From Fimbriiglobus ruber (GTDB lineage Bacteria > Planctomycetota > Planctomycetia > Gemmatales > Gemmataceae), in assembly GCF_002197845.1 (NCBI RefSeq), contig NZ_NIDE01000017.1:1348712-1412711 (forward strand): DNA of 64,000 bases, given 5' to 3'. The position numbers were made by a program, and so were the translations under genes. The notes beneath the pieces were generated by a model. It saw only the letters and a list, made by a program, of their open reading frames with translations. It was not told the origin of the DNA and made no database searches. This document shows, piece by piece, positions 27,288 to 34,425 of this stretch (position 1 is the stretch's first letter; every line of letters begins with the position of its first letter).

Positions 27288-27381
27288 AGGCGAGCGGGGG
27301 GCGTTAGTCCCCTGATTCTGGAAACTGTAAACTCAGGCAAACCGTCCCTTGAATCAGGGGACTAACGTCCCCCGCTCGCCT
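27288..27381. repeat. 31-bp-arm inverted repeat between DUF4058 and gcvPB
   Basis: Left arm 27288-27318 and right arm 27351-27381 are reverse complements with one mismatch (31 bases each; core GGACTAACG / CGTTAGTCC), separated by 32 bases. It lies about 30 bases upstream of the gcvPB start and 45 bases after the DUF4058 stop. In RNA it would form a long hairpin ahead of gcvPB. Its sequence differs from the repeats at 12499 and 30578. Confidence 0.88.
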
Positions 27382-27425
27382 GAGCAATCCGCACGAAGAG
27401 GGAGATTGAGCGGGACATTGTTTAT

Positions 27426-28229
27426 TCACGCCATCAACCCCTTCGCCCGCAGCACGCCTTCGGCCCACGCCCGCTGCTCGTCGGACAGCGGCGGCTCCGG
27501 GGTGCGGCGGTCGTACCGGGCCAGGTGCGCGAATCCGCCCTCGTCGTAAGCGCGGCTGAACACGGCCTGGACATCGACGGATACCGGGGGCACGTCCGGG
27601 TCGAGCGGAATCGGGATCGTCGGTAAGCAACTTTCCAGGCGGATCGGCGACACGAAGTACCGGTTCGGCGACCCGGCCACCATTACGCAAACGTGGTAGT
27701 CGAACCGCCCCGCCACCGCGCGGAGCTGGGCCTCGGGGACTGCCGTCGTGTGCGGTCCCGTCCGCAACAAGTCGATCTCCACCAGGTTCACGCCTGAAGC
27801 ACGGTACTCGCCTTGTTTCTGCTGGTATGACGTCCGTCCATTGTCGCCCGCCCGCTTGTTGGACTGGCTCAGGACTTCCACGGCGGTTACGAGCCGGTCG
27901 CCCTCGTCGGAGCGGATCTCCAGGTAAGGTTCTTCGATCGGGTCCGAGAGTTCGTCCGCGGCAGCCTCCAACAACCCGGCCCGTGTCAACGCGGTGGCCA
28001 CCGATCCGGCCCCGCGCGCATTCACGTCGTCCGGGCCGAACACGCTCACGTCCGGCTCTCGCCGCGCCGCCACGTCGACCCAGACGCGGTTGGCGCTCGC
28101 GGCAAAATACCCGCGGGGAAGCGCAGCCGTGAGCGCGGCCTGCAGGTAGATGAGCAAGCTGTTGTGCAGGCTGGGGAACACCATCGGGCGTTCCAGCCAC
28201 GGGTCCATCCCGGGAAACGGCGACGGCAC
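27426..28229 (-). CDS. DUF4058 protein, copy 2
   Basis: I start at GTG 28229, giving the family N-terminus PSPFPGMDPWLE, with GGAGGG upstream; the open frame beyond that is not coding. The 267-residue protein has the DUF4058 landmarks: PSLHNSLLIYLQAAL, YLEIRSDEGDRLVTAVEVLSQSNK, then GVNLVEIDLLRTG and RFDYHVCV, and a C-terminal LSDEQRAWAEGVLRAKGL. The EVLSxSNK and EIDLLR motifs resemble a PD-(D/E)XK-type nuclease core, but the function is not established. It lies 41 bases after copy 1 and shares the same ribosome-binding region, so the pair is a tandem duplication. Confidence 0.88.
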   Translation of the reverse strand: MPSPFPGMDPWLERPMVFPSLHNSLLIYLQAALTAALPRGYFAASANRVWVDVAARREPDVSVFGPDDVNARGAGSVATALTRAGLLEAAADELSDPIEEPYLEIRSDEGDRLVTAVEVLSQSNKRAGDNGRTSYQQKQGEYRASGVNLVEIDLLRTGPHTTAVPEAQLRAVAGRFDYHVCVMVAGSPNRYFVSPIRLESCLPTIPIPLDPDVPPVSVDVQAVFSRAYDEGGFAHLARYDRRTPEPPLSDEQRAWAEGVLRAKGLMA

Positions 28230-28270
28230 GGCTCGGCCCTCCGGTTCGCAGTTGCACGGCGTCTCACCAC

Positions 28271-29083
28271 TCACGCGACCAACCCCTTCGCCCGCAGCAC
28301 GTCTTCGGCCCACACCCGCTGCTCGTCGGACAGCGGCGGATCGCACGATCGGTCATACCGCACCCGCCGGGCATACAGCGCCTCGTCGTAGCACCGGTCG
28401 AGGACGACTTGCAGGTCGATCGAGACCGCCGGGACGCCGGGTGTGAGCGGCACCGGGATGGTGGGCAGGCGGTGCGGCAACGGGATCGGGGCGACGAAGT
28501 ACGACTGGTCCTTGTCCGCCCGGTGAAGGCAGACGTGGTAGTCGAATCGCCCGCCCCTCTGGCGCAGGAGGTCGACCGGCACCAGCGTTGCGTGCGTCCC
28601 TCGGCGCAAGAGGTCGATTTCGACGAGGTTGATCCGGCCGTGAACCATCTCCTGCTGCTTCGCCCGGTAAAGATCGCGACCGCCCGAGCCCGGAGTTTTA
28701 TTCGACGGGCTGAGCAGTTCGACGCTCGTGACCAGTCGGTCCCCGCCGGGCGACGCGTAAATCTCGATGTATCGTTCCTCACGCTCCTCGCTCGGCAGCG
28801 GTGGGCCGACGATCTCTAGCAGGTCGGTCCGGGCATCGGCCGCGACCACGAGCCCGGCCCCGGCACTCGCCGGCTGATTAGCCGGCAACAGCACGTCCAC
28901 GTCGGGTTCGACCCGCCGGTCGGACTCCTCCATCCAGACGCGGGTCGAGAGGCCGGCGTAGAACGGCGGCGGCAGTACCGCGTTGAGGGCAACGCGGAAG
29001 GCGTTCAGGAAGGCCGAGTGGAAATCCGGGAACACCGCCGGACTCTCCAGCCACGGGTCCATCCCGGGAAACGGCGACGGCAC
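28271..29083 (-). CDS. DUF4058 protein, copy 1
   Basis: Start GTG 29083, again preceded by GGAGGGCCGAGCC, the same leader as copy 2. The 270-residue protein has PSPFPGMDPWLES, YIEIYASPGGDRLVTSVELLSPSNK, INLVEIDLLRRGTH, RFDYHVCL and LSDEQRVWAEDVLRAKGL. The two copies are clearly homologous but well diverged, so the duplication is old. It begins 23 bases after gcvPA and is therefore probably in the same transcript. Function unknown; a link to glycine cleavage is only suggested by position. Confidence 0.88.
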   Translation of the reverse strand: MPSPFPGMDPWLESPAVFPDFHSAFLNAFRVALNAVLPPPFYAGLSTRVWMEESDRRVEPDVDVLLPANQPASAGAGLVVAADARTDLLEIVGPPLPSEEREERYIEIYASPGGDRLVTSVELLSPSNKTPGSGGRDLYRAKQQEMVHGRINLVEIDLLRRGTHATLVPVDLLRQRGGRFDYHVCLHRADKDQSYFVAPIPLPHRLPTIPVPLTPGVPAVSIDLQVVLDRCYDEALYARRVRYDRSCDPPLSDEQRVWAEDVLRAKGLVA

Positions 29084-29106
29084 GGCTCGGCCCTCCGCGG
29101 AACAGG

Positions 29107-30459
29107 TCACTTCCCCGCAACCCGATTGTGGACGGCCGCCGCCAGGCCATCAATCTCGGCTTTCGTCCGCTTCTCGGTCACGGCTACCGTCACGCAGTTC
29201 GCGAGGTTCGGGTACCAGCGGCCGGTCGGCAGGCCGGCGTGGTAGCCAGCCTTGCGGAGGCCGGCGAGGTGGGCTGCCGCGTTGCCCGGCAGCGACACGG
29301 TGAACTCCTTGAAGAACGGGCGGCTGAACTTCATCGTCGCGCCGGCCGCCTTCAACCGGTCGGCCGCGTAGTGGGCCTTGCGGAGGCAGAGTTCGGCCGT
29401 CTCCTTCAGCCCCTGTGGGCCGAGGGCGGTGAGGTAGACGGCCGCCCGCAACGCGAGCAGGCCCTGGTTCGTGCAGATGTTGCTGGTCGCCCGCTGGCGG
29501 GCGATGTGCTGCTCGCGGGGCTGGAGCGTCAGCACCCAGCACCGCTTGCCGTTCCGGTCGACCGTCTCGCCCACGAGCCGGCCCGGAATCTTGCGGACGA
29601 ACTCCTGGCGGCAGGCGAGGATGCCGAGGTACGGCCCGCCGTACCCGAGCGGCGTTCCGAGCCCCTGGCCCTCGGCTACCGCAATGTCGGCCCCGTACTC
29701 GCCGGGCCGCTTGAGGACGCCGGTGCCGATCGGGTCGAACCCGGCCACGAACAGCGCCCCGACCTTCCGGGCCGCGGCGCCGATCGCCTCCATCTCTTCC
29801 AGGTGGCCGAAGAAGTTCGGCGACTGCGCGATGACGGCCACCGTCTGGTCGTTCGCCGCCTTGGCCACGTCGGCCGGGTTCAGGAACCCGTCGGGCGTCG
29901 GCAGCGTGACCACCCGGCACTTGAGGTTGGCCGCGTAGGTAGCGAGCGTCTGCCGGTATTCCGGGTGGACGCTCTCGGCAACGAGGACGTCCCCGTGCCG
30001 GCCGGTGACCGCCAGCGCCATCAGCACCGCCTCGGCGACGGCCGACCCGCCCTCGTAAAGCGAGGCGTTCGCCACGTCCAGGCCGGTGAGCTGGCACATC
30101 AGGGTCTGGTATTCGAAGACTGCCTGCAGCGTCCCCTGGCTCGCCTCGGCCTGGTACGGCGTGTACGCCGTGTAGAACTCGGACCGGCCGGCGATGGCGT
30201 CGACCACGCTCGGGATGAAGTGGTCGTACGCGCCGCCGCCGAGGAAGCAGACGGCGCTGCTGGCGGACTCGTTGCGGGCCGCGAGGCTCTGGATGTGGCG
30301 CGTCAGCTCGATCTCGGACAGCGCGGGCGGGATGTCCAGCGACCGGTTCAGACGCAGCTCGGGCGAGATGTGCCCGAACAGTTCGTCGACCGACTTGGCA
30401 CCGATCCGGGCGAGCATGGCGGTCACGTCGTCCGGCGTGTTCAACAAATACCCGGTCAC
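29107..30459 (-). CDS. gcvPA: glycine dehydrogenase (decarboxylating) subunit 1
   Basis: The GTG start at 30459 has GGAGG upstream. The 450-residue protein matches the P-protein N-terminal half: GAKSVDELFGHI, FLGGGAYDHFIPSVVDAI, YTPYQAEASQGTLQAVFEYQ, SLYEGGSAVAEA, GQGLGTPLGYGGPYLG and ATSNICTNQGL. It pairs with gcvPB to form the heterotetrameric glycine decarboxylase of the split type. A palindromic repeat and 279 bases separate it from gcvH upstream. Confidence 0.96.
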   Translation of the reverse strand: MTGYLLNTPDDVTAMLARIGAKSVDELFGHISPELRLNRSLDIPPALSEIELTRHIQSLAARNESASSAVCFLGGGAYDHFIPSVVDAIAGRSEFYTAYTPYQAEASQGTLQAVFEYQTLMCQLTGLDVANASLYEGGSAVAEAVLMALAVTGRHGDVLVAESVHPEYRQTLATYAANLKCRVVTLPTPDGFLNPADVAKAANDQTVAVIAQSPNFFGHLEEMEAIGAAARKVGALFVAGFDPIGTGVLKRPGEYGADIAVAEGQGLGTPLGYGGPYLGILACRQEFVRKIPGRLVGETVDRNGKRCWVLTLQPREQHIARQRATSNICTNQGLLALRAAVYLTALGPQGLKETAELCLRKAHYAADRLKAAGATMKFSRPFFKEFTVSLPGNAAAHLAGLRKAGYHAGLPTGRWYPNLANCVTVAVTEKRTKAEIDGLAAAVHNRVAGK

Positions 30460-30577
30460 AAATAAGCCTCCGGCCTCGGAAAAATCGTCGTGGTGGTGCG
30501 CGGCCGTCCGCGCGGCTCACAGGGAGCGTTTTGAATGGGAGAGTTGTGTCGCGAACGGGGTGCGGTCGTCTCAGGGC

Positions 30578-30705
30578 ATGCCCAGGGTTCACACCCTGGG
30601 CTATTCTCTGTCGCCCCGTTGGGGCTCAAAGCACCCGACGTCAGTGACCGGTTCGGAACCCCGAAGGGGTGGCAGATAATAGCCCAGGGTGTGAACCCTG
30701 GGCAT
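30578..30705. repeat. 28-bp-arm inverted repeat in the gcvH-gcvPA gap
   Basis: Outer arms 30578-30605 and 30678-30705 are perfect reverse complements (28 bases; core GCCCAGGGTTCACACCCTGG). A second, imperfect pair lies inside (about TCTGTCGCCCCGTTGG against CCGAAGGGGTGGCAGA), so the whole 128 bases can fold into one branched hairpin. I recognise this CCCAGGGTTCACACCCTGG type of sequence as frequent between planctomycete genes. It lies between two genes of the gcv cluster and could affect mRNA stability or read-through. Confidence 0.9.
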
Positions 30706-30738
30706 ACCCCGGGTCACCTTCCTGCCTCCCCACCCGCC

Positions 30739-31125
30739 TTAATGCCCCTCGGACGCGAGCTGCTCGTCGTACTGCGCCTTGGTCATCAGGTGGTCGACGC
30801 CGGCGCCGGCCGCGAGCGTGAGCTTGAGGAACCAGCCCGCGCCGAACGAGTCGTTCTTGATGAGTTCGGTGTCCTTGATCGCCGCGTCGTTGACGGCGGT
30901 CACGGTCCCGCTCACCGGGGCGTAAATCGGCGACGTACTCTTCACCGACTCGACGATCCCGATCTCGTCGCCTGCGGCCAAGACCTTGCCGACCTTGGGC
31001 AGTTCGAGGAACGTGATGTCCCCGAGCTGCTCGGCCGCGAACGTCGTGATCCCGATCGTCGCGGTGGTGCCGTCGAGCGCCACCCATTCGTGCGACTTGG
31101 CGTACCGCAGCGTGGACTGGTCCAT
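30739..31125 (-). CDS. gcvH: glycine cleavage system H protein
   Basis: Start ATG 31125 with GGAGGAGGGG upstream. The 128-residue protein has the lipoyl-carrying motif GIVESVKSTSPIYAPVSG with Lys62 as the attachment site, preceded by SHEWVALDG and TFAAEQLGDITFLELPKVG. It shuttles the aminomethyl group between the P, T and L proteins. It starts 20 bases after gcvT, so translation is probably coupled. Confidence 0.96.
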   Translation of the reverse strand: MDQSTLRYAKSHEWVALDGTTATIGITTFAAEQLGDITFLELPKVGKVLAAGDEIGIVESVKSTSPIYAPVSGTVTAVNDAAIKDTELIKNDSFGAGWFLKLTLAAGAGVDHLMTKAQYDEQLASEGH

Positions 31126-31145
31126 ACTCGCCCCTCCTCCGAAAC

Positions 31146-32231
31146 TCACTTCTTGCGCTTGTAAAACGGCAGCGCGACCACCTTCGCCGCGACCTTCGAC
31201 CCGCGGATGTCGACCTGAATTTGGGTGCCGACGTCGGCGTGGGCGGCCTCCACGTAGGCCATCGCGAGCGACTTCTCCAGCCACGGCGTATAGCTACCGC
31301 TGGTGATCGTCCCGACTGCCCGGCCGTCGCCGAGGACGACGGCACAGCCCTCGCGGGCCGCCCGCTTGCCTTCCAGTTCCAGCCCGACGCGGCGGGGTCC
31401 GCGGCCGATTTGTTCCTGGGCAAGGAGGAGAGGACCGCGGCCCACGAACTCACCCTTGTCGAGCTTCACCGCCCACCCGAGGCCGGCTCCGATCGGGTCG
31501 ATCGCCTCGGTCAGCTCGTGCCCGTAGAGTGGCATGGCGGCTTCGAGCCGGAGCGTGTCCCGCGAGCCGAGCCCGCACGGCACGGCCCCACGGCCCGTCA
31601 ACTCGTCGCAGAGGGCGACGGCCAACTCGTTCGGTACGCACACCTCGAACCCGTCTTCGCCCGTGTACCCGGTCCGGCTGACGAGGCAGTCCTGGCCCCG
31701 GTACCGCGTCTTGGTTGCGAAGTAATATTTCAAGGCGGAGACGTCGGTCTCGAACAGGCCGGCGACGAAGTCGACGCTCCGCGGCCCCTGGATCGCGACG
31801 AGCGCGGTCGTCTCGGTCTGGTCGTGAACCTGGGTGTTCTTGGCGGCCGCGTTCCGGTCGAGCCAGGCGACGACCTTTTCGCGGTTCGACGCGTTGGCCA
31901 CCATCGAGTAACCGTCGGGCAGGCGGTAAACTAACACGTCGTCGAGGATGCCGCCGCTGTCGTCGCAGAGGAGGCCGTACCGGACCTGGCCCTCTTTCAT
32001 CGTGGCGACTGAGTTCGTGAACACGCTTTCGAGTAGGGCGAGCGCGTCCGGCCCTTCGAACGAGAGCCGGGCCATGTGCGACACGTCGAACAGGCCGGCG
32101 GCGGTGCGGACGGCCCGGTGTTCGTCGATGATCCCGGCGTACTGCACCGGCATGTCCCACCCGCCGAACGGGACCATCCGCGCCTTGTGCGCGACGTGCC
32201 AGTCGTAAAGCGGCGTGCGGCGGTTCGTCAT
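31146..32231 (-). CDS. gcvT: aminomethyltransferase (T protein)
   Basis: I start at ATG 32231 (MTNRRTPLYDWH), the usual beginning of the family; the frame is open for 49 more codons. The 361-residue protein has MVPFGGWDMPVQY, GLFDVSHMARLSF, VALQGPRS-like AIQGPRS, SRTGYTGEDGFEV, and GLGSRDTLRLEAAMPLYGHEL. It transfers the methylene group to tetrahydrofolate and releases ammonia. It is the first gene of the gcv cluster. Confidence 0.96.
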   Translation of the reverse strand: MTNRRTPLYDWHVAHKARMVPFGGWDMPVQYAGIIDEHRAVRTAAGLFDVSHMARLSFEGPDALALLESVFTNSVATMKEGQVRYGLLCDDSGGILDDVLVYRLPDGYSMVANASNREKVVAWLDRNAAAKNTQVHDQTETTALVAIQGPRSVDFVAGLFETDVSALKYYFATKTRYRGQDCLVSRTGYTGEDGFEVCVPNELAVALCDELTGRGAVPCGLGSRDTLRLEAAMPLYGHELTEAIDPIGAGLGWAVKLDKGEFVGRGPLLLAQEQIGRGPRRVGLELEGKRAAREGCAVVLGDGRAVGTITSGSYTPWLEKSLAMAYVEAAHADVGTQIQVDIRGSKVAAKVVALPFYKRKK

Positions 32232-32299
32232 GGCGGCTCGTATCCCCACACCCCCGACGAGTCGCGCCAGGGCGTGGCCGGCGACGTCCGGGAAAAACA

Positions 32300-32346
32300 G
32301 TGGGGCGATCCCCGTTCGGGAACCGCCCCACGAAATGAATAGTATA
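32300..32346 (-). promoter_or_regulatory. candidate gcv promoter -10 and leader hairpin
   Basis: On the minus strand TATACT (32346-32341) could be a -10 box; no good -35 is visible. Just downstream the leader contains an 8-bp stem, GTGGGGCG (32300-32307) against CGCCCCAC (32324-32331), enclosing a smaller stem, about 70 bases before gcvT. I do not see a convincing glycine riboswitch. Confidence 0.3.
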
Positions 32347-32518
32347 CAGCCCGCGCAGAGAGTCCAGTCCCTCACCACGGCGAAACGTTCCGCAACGCCC
32401 AGTCTTCCCCGCTTCCCCCTACCCCACGATCGGGCTTGACCAAGTTTCCCGCCCGGGATTATTACCTCGCCCGGGTCGGAACTCGCGGGAACACCTGCCG
32501 GGCGTGGAGGGCTGGCGC

Positions 32519-34156
32519 ATGCAGACCGTATGGAAGCGCTTGTTGGTCGGATTGATCGCGGTCGCGGTCGTGAGCGGCGCGGCGGTCGGACTGTCCTCGC
32601 CGGGTCCAGGGCCGTCGCAACCTCCCGCGAACATTCCGACGGCGGACGGGCCCACGCCCCTCACATTGACGGCCGCCCAATTGCAGCCGGCTCGGCCGGA
32701 GGCGGCCGTCTCGCTCGATTGGTCCGGCCCGTCGGCTGCGCGGGTGAACAAGCCGGCGGAGTACACGCTGACCGTGCGGAACACGTCCGTACAGTTCGTG
32801 CAAAAGGTCGTCGTCCAGGTTCGCGTGCCCGCAGACGTGAAGATCGCCCAGATCTCCCCGGCCGCCAAGGTAGTCGACGGCATCTACCTGTGGGAACTCG
32901 GGACGCTCGAAGCGAAGGACGCCCGGAACCTGAAGATGACGCTCACGCCCGCGGCAGGGGGCGAACTGGGCTGCCAAGCGTGGGTGACGTTCACCGGCAC
33001 CGCGGGCATGAAGGTCGCCGTCCAAGAGCCGAAGCTGGAAGCGACGATCAAGGCCCCAGCCACCGTGGCCGTCGGGGATGAATTCCAGGTATCGTACCGG
33101 GTGATGAATATCGGCAATTGCGCGGCTGAGAGTTACCACGTCTTGAAGCAATTTTCGGCAGGTCCGTTCCCGCTCGATTGTCCTGGGTTTGGAAAGTCTC
33201 TGGGAGCACTGGAGATGGACGCGAAAACGGAGACTCTCTGCGTCAAAACCCCAGGCGAGTACACGTACCAAGTAATCGCATCGGCGGACGGCGTGGATGC
33301 AAAGGCCACGGCCAAGGTCCGTGTCATTGCCCCTAAGTTGAAGGTGACGGTCGCCGGCCCGGCCGAAGTCCTCGTCGGCCGCAAGGCGACCTACCACGTG
33401 ACCGTGGAAAATACTGGTGAGCTGCCGGTCAAAGATATCACCCTCGCCCGTACCCCACCGGCCGGGTGGAAACCACTCGACACCCGGCCTTGGAGGGTCA
33501 GCAGCCCGGCCGAAGTAACGATCTGCAGTCCATCGTGCGAAACTAGTAAAGAATCGTCAGCTAGAGACGTCGGCCGCGACCTGGCCTTGATGGCCGGGAT
33601 GAGACTACGCGAAAGCCAACCGCGTACGGGCGACACGATCAGTGAACTCACCCCAGGCCAGTCGGCTGAAATGACGTTCGACGCACTGCCGACCGCGGCC
33701 GGGGCGTACACGATGTTCGTTCAGGCATCTGGTAACCGGAACGCGACGGCCGCGGCCGAGTGTTCGACCCGCGTGAGCGGCATCCCCGCCCTGCGGGTAG
33801 AACTGGTCGATCTCGTGGACCCGGTCGAGAAGGGGCAGACGACGACGTATGAAATCCGCGTGACCAACACCGGGACGATGGCGGACGAGAATGTGGTCGT
33901 CACCTGCCCGCTGCCCGAGCAGCTCAAGTTCGTATCCGCGACCGGCCCGGTCAACCACGCGGTCGACGACCTGAACAACTGCGGCGTCGTCCGCTTCGAA
34001 CCGGTCCGCGAACTGGCCCCGAAGACCGAGACCGTGTTCCGCGTGACCGTGAAAGCCGTGGGCACCGGCGACGTGCGGTTCAAGGCCCAGGTGAACAGCA
34101 AGCACCTGACCACGTCGGTGGTGAAAGAAGAATCGACCCGCGTCTTCGGCGACTGA
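32519..34156 (+). CDS. secreted DUF11/CARDB-type repeat protein
   Basis: ATG 32519 has GGAGGG upstream. The 545-residue product has a signal peptide (LLVGLIAVAVVSGAAVGL) and a low-complexity linker, then Ig-like beta-sandwich repeats of the DUF11 type. At least three start with forms such as PARVNKPAEYTLTVRNTS, LVGRKATYHVTVENTGELPVKDITL and PVEKGQTTTYEIRVTNTGTMADENVVV. Such repeats are stalk or adhesion domains in surface proteins. It is divergent from the gcv cluster and followed by a hairpin. Confidence 0.8.
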   Translation: MQTVWKRLLVGLIAVAVVSGAAVGLSSPGPGPSQPPANIPTADGPTPLTLTAAQLQPARPEAAVSLDWSGPSAARVNKPAEYTLTVRNTSVQFVQKVVVQVRVPADVKIAQISPAAKVVDGIYLWELGTLEAKDARNLKMTLTPAAGGELGCQAWVTFTGTAGMKVAVQEPKLEATIKAPATVAVGDEFQVSYRVMNIGNCAAESYHVLKQFSAGPFPLDCPGFGKSLGALEMDAKTETLCVKTPGEYTYQVIASADGVDAKATAKVRVIAPKLKVTVAGPAEVLVGRKATYHVTVENTGELPVKDITLARTPPAGWKPLDTRPWRVSSPAEVTICSPSCETSKESSARDVGRDLALMAGMRLRESQPRTGDTISELTPGQSAEMTFDALPTAAGAYTMFVQASGNRNATAAAECSTRVSGIPALRVELVDLVDPVEKGQTTTYEIRVTNTGTMADENVVVTCPLPEQLKFVSATGPVNHAVDDLNNCGVVRFEPVRELAPKTETVFRVTVKAVGTGDVRFKAQVNSKHLTTSVVKEESTRVFGD

Positions 34157-34182
34157 CCCGGCCGGCGTTCGAGACAGACATG

Positions 34183-34212
34183 CGCGTCCCCGCTCGAAAG
34201 GGCGGGGACGCG
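34183..34212 (+). terminator. probable terminator of the DUF11 gene
   Basis: An 11-bp stem (CGCGTCCCCGC, 34183-34193, with GCGGGGACGCG, 34202-34212) with an 8-base loop, 26 bases after the stop codon. It is followed by TCGTTTGAT, a weak T-rich run. Confidence 0.6.
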
Positions 34213-34425
34213 TCGTTTGATAGGGCTGACCGCACTCCACTTCTCCAACTTCTTCCCCCTCCCCTCCGTCTGGGTAAGCCCGCGCGATCTTGCCGGCCGC
34301 GCGGCCTGTGCCGCCGCTGGCGCCGCCGGTGCGCGCGGTTTGGCTCAAGTCACGTCGGTCTCCCTTCGCCTCGCGGTCGCTCGCGTGGAAAATGAACGGC
34401 TGTCGAGTCCCCTCGGAGGCGAACC

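Noticed and set aside
32232-32500. Glycine riboswitch ahead of gcvT
   Set aside because: I could not find the tandem aptamer core; only a simple hairpin and a -10-like box are visible.
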